From the NCBI GenBank assembly GCA_903928285.1, contig CAIYQH010000496.1, positions 1 through 10,651 of the forward strand: a stretch of 10,651 nucleotides of DNA, written 5' to 3'. The translations under genes and the position numbers were made by a program. Shown one piece after another: positions 7,323-10,651 of this stretch. Each line of letters opens with the position of its first letter. Position 1 is the first letter of the stretch. This DNA is from an uncultured Bacteroidales bacterium. GTDB lineage: Bacteria > Bacteroidota > Bacteroidia > Bacteroidales > FEN-979. Below the pieces are notes generated by a model. It saw only the letters and a list, made by a program, of their open reading frames with translations. It was not told where the DNA came from and ran no database searches.

Positions 7323-7736
7323 ATGAAAACCATTGAACATATCACCTCTGGCGTAATTACCTGGAATGCATCCCGGGTGATGCCCGGCAACGGTTATGAG
7401 GATGCCCGGCAAACCGCTTATACTCTGGTGGCCCAGAGCGCTGTTGACAGAAGTGCATTTACCTCCGGGTTCCATGTAATTGCTGATCACTTTGTCACCG
7501 GGTGCAGCGTCCCGCACGCCCGTTCCCTGTCGACCGTAAGCATGCAGGCCGGCGTAAAGAAATTTACCAGTTCGGGTGGCTTTGCTTTCCTTTCCGATCC
7601 CGCCGACTACGAAGGTATTCATCCGTCAACTTTCCCTACAGACAGATTTGCACCGGAAGTATATCCCGGCTCGGCTGGGGTTAACAGAGGTTACAATATC
7701 CCGCCTAAGATACTTATAATACTGAATTTTAATTAA
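7323..7736 (+). CDS. Hypothetical protein, 137 aa, family not recognised
   Basis: This is an open frame of 137 codons from ATG at 7323 to TAA at 7736. It has no signal peptide, no hydrophobic segment and no motif I can place in a family. Composition supports some coding past or present: the body is visibly richer in GC than the AT-rich DNA on both sides, and codon choice (ACC, GGC, GCC, CCC, GAT) resembles the neighbouring genes. Against it, the last nine residues (KILIILNFN) run into AT-rich DNA as if the real frame had ended earlier, no ribosome binding site is seen, and the opposite strand is open over 7218-7622. It may be a small lineage-specific gene, a truncated fragment of a larger gene, or spurious. 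The 17-bp palindrome just upstream is its only plausible regulatory feature. Confidence 0.35.
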   Translation: MKTIEHITSGVITWNASRVMPGNGYEDARQTAYTLVAQSAVDRSAFTSGFHVIADHFVTGCSVPHARSLSTVSMQAGVKKFTSSGGFAFLSDPADYEGIHPSTFPTDRFAPEVYPGSAGVNRGYNIPPKILIILNFN

Positions 7737-7782
7737 TTATATCACTAATGATTGTCATTGGCTAAAGTTGAATTTGCATGGC

Positions 7783-7819
7783 GCAGGATAGGGATGCAGA
7801 CCCTGCCCGCTGCTTTTTT
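7783..7819 (+). terminator. Possible intrinsic terminator after 7323 ORF
   Basis: GCAG (7783-7786) and AGGG (7790-7793) can pair with CTGC (7810-7813) and CCCT (7801-7804), with internal loops. Six T residues follow at 7814-7819. An alternative fold pairs GCAGG (7783-7787) with CCTGC (7802-7806). The stem is interrupted, so this is a weak candidate, but it is placed as expected for a plus-strand transcript ending after 7736. Confidence 0.35.
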
Positions 7820-8285
7820 GAATCAACATCCTGAAACACCTGCTTCCACGAAAAGTATTCAGACCACTATACAGTAAAACTATTATTATTTTTACTTACC
7901 TTTAATAAAAAATTATTAACAATTGCAATTTAGAGCCAAAACCATTTGCATACCTAAAACAATTTATTGTAAATTGCAGGCTAATATGAGGAAAATCCGA
8001 AACATAACAACACAAATTGGCTATATTCATGATTGTGTGTCGTTTATATGTGACAAGCAAGACCTCATGCTGGTTAAATGAACCCTGACATCGTTACTTA
8101 TTGTTATAGTATCCGGACAGGTCATAATGTAAAAATAGTTTCAAATATTGCAATTCAATGAAATATTTTCCCAGTCTTGTAAACATTTTCTATCGTTTTT
8201 TCCCAGGAAGAGACAATAACAAAGTGGCATGGGTTATACATGCATTGCATTAAGTCACAAACTTTCAACTGAAAATCAAATTAAT
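7820..8285. other. AT-rich upstream region of the repeat-protein gene
   Basis: There is no supported gene. This stretch must hold the promoter and leader of the adhesin gene at 8286 if that gene is transcribed on its own, but no clear TAnnTTTG/TTTG pair was found. It contains the inverted repeat at 7924-7978. No Shine-Dalgarno is present; an A/T-rich stretch (AATCAAATTAAT) precedes the start codon, as is common in Bacteroidota. Confidence 0.4.
7924..7978. repeat. Inverted repeat TGCAATTTA / TAAATTGCA
   Basis: TGCAATTTA (7924-7932) and TAAATTGCA (7970-7978) are exact reverse complements 37 bp apart. A shorter palindrome ACAAT-TT-ATTGT lies at 7959-7970 and touches the right arm. It could be a regulatory or leader-RNA structure upstream of the adhesin gene, or chance in AT-rich DNA. 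Confidence 0.25.
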
Positions 8286-10651
8286 ATGAAGAAAATCTAC
8301 AAGTTGTTCGTAAATCACAAGGTGACAAATCTGCATGTCGCCTTGCTTTTGTCCATGCTGTTGTTAACAGGGATGATGCAAACAATGGCTCATACAGAAA
8401 AATTCGTCAATCCTGCCGGAGTTGATTCCCGGTCAGGTTTGATCCCTGATAACAACCTCGTCAATATTGGCAGCGGTTCAGTCGAATCCCTTTCAGCAAC
8501 TGCATCAGTTTCTAAAGAAGTTGCCGGTAAAGATCTCCGCAACGGAGAGGCTAAAGTTAATCCTGGCGATGGCAATAGCAGCAAGACAATCCCGTCAGCC
8601 TTTGCTTCGTCGTCGGATCCGCTGCAATCGAATGTATCTATCACCCATGTGCTGTGTAACGGACTTCCTACAGGTTCCATCGACCCGGGAATATCGGGCG
8701 GCGCCACTCCCTATACCTATTTATGGGATGATTTCTCGAGCAGTAACGATCCTATCCTCACAGGTGTTATTGCCGGGGATTACCACGTTACCGTAACCGA
8801 CAACAACTCTGAAATATTGGTTGTTGGACCTATTACCATCACCGAACCATCACTTTTCTATTTCAACTATATCGCCTACAATGTAACCTGTAAAGGCGGC
8901 AGCGACGGACATATCGACCAGGATTTTATCACCGGAGGTGTCTCTCCCTACAATTATAAATGGTCAAATGGCGAAACAACCCTGGAAATCTCCGGTTTGA
9001 CTGCTGATTCCTACCTGCTTACGGTAACTGATTCCCACTCGTGTGTTGCTTACAGTCCGTCGGCTCTGACAGTATACGAACCTGCTGCCGGACTTACCGT
9101 GCTTTCCACAGCCTCTTCCATTGTAACCTGTTTCAGCAGTGCCGATGGAACCGCAAGCGTTACTGTGACAGGCGGCTGGGGCAGTTACACCTACCATTGG
9201 AATAACAGCCAGACAGATGCAACGGCAACGGCCTTAACTGCAGGCACCTATACGGTAACTATTACCGATATAGGAGGATGTACCATTTCAACCTCCGTGG
9301 TTGTTGACGGTCCTTCTGCCGCTATTGCAGCTACAGCAGCCGAAACCAAAGTCGTCACCTGTTTTGGTGATGCCGATGGTACCGCTTCTGTTTATCCAAG
9401 CTTCGGCTGGGGCAGTTATAATTATTTCTGGAATAACAGCCAGACAGGTTCAACAGCCACCGGCTTAGCTGCCGGCAACTACATGGTAACTGTTACCGAC
9501 GGTCATGGTTGTAAAATCACTGCTTCGGCTACGGTAACCGGGCCTTCAGCAGCTCTTGCCGCTACCGCAGCCGAAACCAAAGTTGTCACCTGTTTTGGTG
9601 GCTCGGATGGTACTGCTACCGTTTACCCAAGCTTTGGCTGGGGCAGCTATACCTACTTCTGGAATAACAGCCAGTCGACTGCTACCGCTACCGGTTTAGC
9701 CGCAGGCGCATACACGGTGACCGTTACCGACGGGCACGGCTGTACAACTACCGCTTCAGCCAATGTTAGCGGACCTGTTGCAGCTCTTGCAGCCACTGCA
9801 GCCGAAACCAAGGTTGTTACCTGTTTTGGTGGCAGCGATGGTACCGCTACGGTATACCCGAGCTTTGGCTGGGGCAATTATACCTACTACTGGAATGATT
9901 CCCAGACAACCGCAATGGCATCCGGATTAGCCGCTGGCAACTACACCGTGACCGTTACCGACGGAAACGGCTGTTCCGTAACAGCTTCTGCCACGGTTAA
10001 CGGACCCTCTGCATCGCTCGCCGCCTCGGCTACTGAAACCAAACCGGTTTCCTGCTATGGCCTGAGTGACGGAACGGCTACCGTATATCCGAGCTTCGGC
10101 TGGGGCAGCTATACCTACCACTGGAATAACAGCCAGACAGGCGTTACCGCAACCGGATTGTCCGCTGGTCCCTATTCTGTCACCGTTACCGATGGTCATG
10201 GTTGTACCACGACAGCTTCTGCTTCCGTATCAGGACCCACCGCTTCTCTTGCTGCTACTGCAGCACAGAGCAAACCGGTTTCCTGCTTCAATGGCATTGA
10301 TGGTACAGCTACCGTATATCCGAGCAATGGCTGGGGCAGCTATACCTACTACTGGAAAAACAGCCAGACAGGTTCGGCCGCTACCGGATTGACTGCTGGT
10401 ACCTATAATGTAACCGTAACCGATGGTCATGGTTGTACAGCGACAGCTTCGGCAACCGTAAATGGACCTGCAGCAGCTCTGGCCGCTTCAGCAGCCGGAA
10501 CAAAAGTCGTTACCTGCTTTGCCGGTACTGATGGAACCGCTACCATTTATCCGAGCTTTGGCTGGGGCAGCTATTCCTACTTCTGGAATGATTCCCAGAC
10601 AACCGCAATTGCAACCGGATTAGGCGCTGGCAATTACACCGTGACCGTTAC
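8286..10651 (+). CDS. SprB-repeat-containing surface protein (adhesin-like), 3'-truncated by window
   Basis: This is the N-terminal 788 residues of a large secreted repeat protein; the frame is open from ATG at 8286 to the window end. A signal peptide (basic MKKIYKLFVNHK, hydrophobic VALLLSMLLLTGMM, likely cleavage after TMA at residue 35) leads to a Ser/Asn-rich linker to about residue 110. Nine SprB-type repeats then follow, each with the pattern TC-F-x-x-x-DGTA, aromatic strand (YTYxW), N-S-Q-T, GL-x-AG-x-Y-x-VTVTD and a second Cys. The first two have the usual GG-x-x-PY turn; later ones have GWGSY. SprB of Flavobacterium johnsoniae, a mobile adhesin moved by the gliding machinery, carries such repeats, and proteins of this class usually end in a type IX sorting domain or a gliding-associated C-terminal domain, which here lies beyond the window. 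Many non-gliding Bacteroidota also carry them, so gliding is not implied. It is a single-gene unit after a long AT-rich gap. Confidence 0.88.
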   Translation, partial: MKKIYKLFVNHKVTNLHVALLLSMLLLTGMMQTMAHTEKFVNPAGVDSRSGLIPDNNLVNIGSGSVESLSATASVSKEVAGKDLRNGEAKVNPGDGNSSKTIPSAFASSSDPLQSNVSITHVLCNGLPTGSIDPGISGGATPYTYLWDDFSSSNDPILTGVIAGDYHVTVTDNNSEILVVGPITITEPSLFYFNYIAYNVTCKGGSDGHIDQDFITGGVSPYNYKWSNGETTLEISGLTADSYLLTVTDSHSCVAYSPSALTVYEPAAGLTVLSTASSIVTCFSSADGTASVTVTGGWGSYTYHWNNSQTDATATALTAGTYTVTITDIGGCTISTSVVVDGPSAAIAATAAETKVVTCFGDADGTASVYPSFGWGSYNYFWNNSQTGSTATGLAAGNYMVTVTDGHGCKITASATVTGPSAALAATAAETKVVTCFGGSDGTATVYPSFGWGSYTYFWNNSQSTATATGLAAGAYTVTVTDGHGCTTTASANVSGPVAALAATAAETKVVTCFGGSDGTATVYPSFGWGNYTYYWNDSQTTAMASGLAAGNYTVTVTDGNGCSVTASATVNGPSASLAASATETKPVSCYGLSDGTATVYPSFGWGSYTYHWNNSQTGVTATGLSAGPYSVTVTDGHGCTTTASASVSGPTASLAATAAQSKPVSCFNGIDGTATVYPSNGWGSYTYYWKNSQTGSAATGLTAGTYNVTVTDGHGCTATASATVNGPAAALAASAAGTKVVTCFAGTDGTATIYPSFGWGSYSYFWNDSQTTAIATGLGAGNYTVTV
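8616..9083 (+). repeat. Two divergent leading SprB-type repeats
   Basis: The first unit covers roughly 8616-8849 and the second 8850-9083 (78 codons each). The first Cys codons are at 8655 and 8889. They keep the canonical turn (GGATPYTYLW and GGVSPYNYKW) and differ from each other and from the later array at most positions. The first unit has NNSEIL where later ones have the second Cys. Confidence 0.75.
9084..10651 (+). repeat. Tandem array of 231-bp (77-aa) coding repeats
   Basis: Units start right after each GP or EP dipeptide: 9084, 9315, 9546, 9777, 10008, 10239 and 10470 (the last cut at 182 bp). Equivalent first-Cys codons fall at 9129, 9360, 9591, 9822, 10053, 10284 and 10515, exactly 231 bp apart each time, with no indels. 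Protein identity between units is high. DNA differs at many synonymous sites, so the copies are not freshly duplicated throughout. Confidence 0.92.

Noticed and set aside
7218..7622. 134-codon minus-strand frame opposite the 7323 ORF
   Set aside because: It starts in AT-rich DNA and its C-terminal part in transcription order is unlike a folded protein; the plus frame has the better codon use. The two cannot be separated with certainty without homologues.
8467..8796. 109-codon plus-strand frame
   Set aside because: It is out of frame within the adhesin gene, whose own frame from 8286 has a signal peptide and recognisable repeats.
9653..10430. Several short minus-strand frames (ends 9877, 10199, 10430)
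   Set aside because: They recur with the 231-bp period of the adhesin array and are antisense copies of the repeat.
9084..10651. CRISPR-like or non-coding satellite array
   Set aside because: The repeats are 231 bp, directly adjacent without unique spacers, in one open frame and encode SprB-type domains.

Overview
The window looks like a chromosomal segment of a member of the Bacteroidota (Bacteroidetes). Four things suggest this: a long SprB-repeat surface protein of the kind exported by the type IX secretion system, a Bbp2/OmpL-like outer-membrane barrel, start codons mostly without Shine-Dalgarno sequences, and AT-rich intergenic DNA around genes of moderate to high GC. A precise lineage cannot be read from the sequence. 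No rRNA, tRNA, CRISPR array, transposase or integrase was seen.

Region 1 (2-6510) is a same-strand cluster. It holds the C-terminal part of a periplasmic adaptor (membrane fusion protein, cut by the window edge), a complete 1037-residue RND/HAE1 inner-membrane proton antiporter, and a complete OprM/NodT-type outer-membrane lipoprotein channel. Together these form a tripartite drug or toxicant efflux pump of the AcrAB-TolC / MexAB-OprM kind. Only 15 bp after the channel gene comes a gene for a 379-residue outer-membrane beta-barrel of Bbp2/OmpL-like type, probably in the same transcript. Gaps are 78, 23 and 15 bp.

Region 2 (6511-8285) is about 1.8 kb of mostly AT-rich, gene-poor DNA. It contains a GC-richer stretch that may be a decayed minus-strand gene (6511-6706), a striking cluster of TTTACA/TGTAAA half-sites with a perfect 11-bp-arm palindrome (6707-6759), an AT hairpin with a T10 tract, an 11-bp inverted repeat spanning 118 bp, a 17-bp palindrome 14 bp before a small hypothetical gene (7323-7736), and a weak terminator-like hairpin after it.

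Region 3 (8286 to the window end) is the N-terminal part of a secreted multi-repeat adhesin. It has a signal peptide, a short Ser/Asn-rich linker, two divergent SprB-type repeats, then a strictly periodic array of 231-bp (77-aa) repeats that runs off the window. Its start does not appear in simple ORF listings because the frame has no stop inside the window.

The efflux cluster and the adhesin have no evident functional link. The points most worth a second look are the half-site cluster at 6707-6759, the higher-order structure of the 231-bp array, and the unexplained 7323-7736 reading frame. No clearly novel multi-gene system was found.
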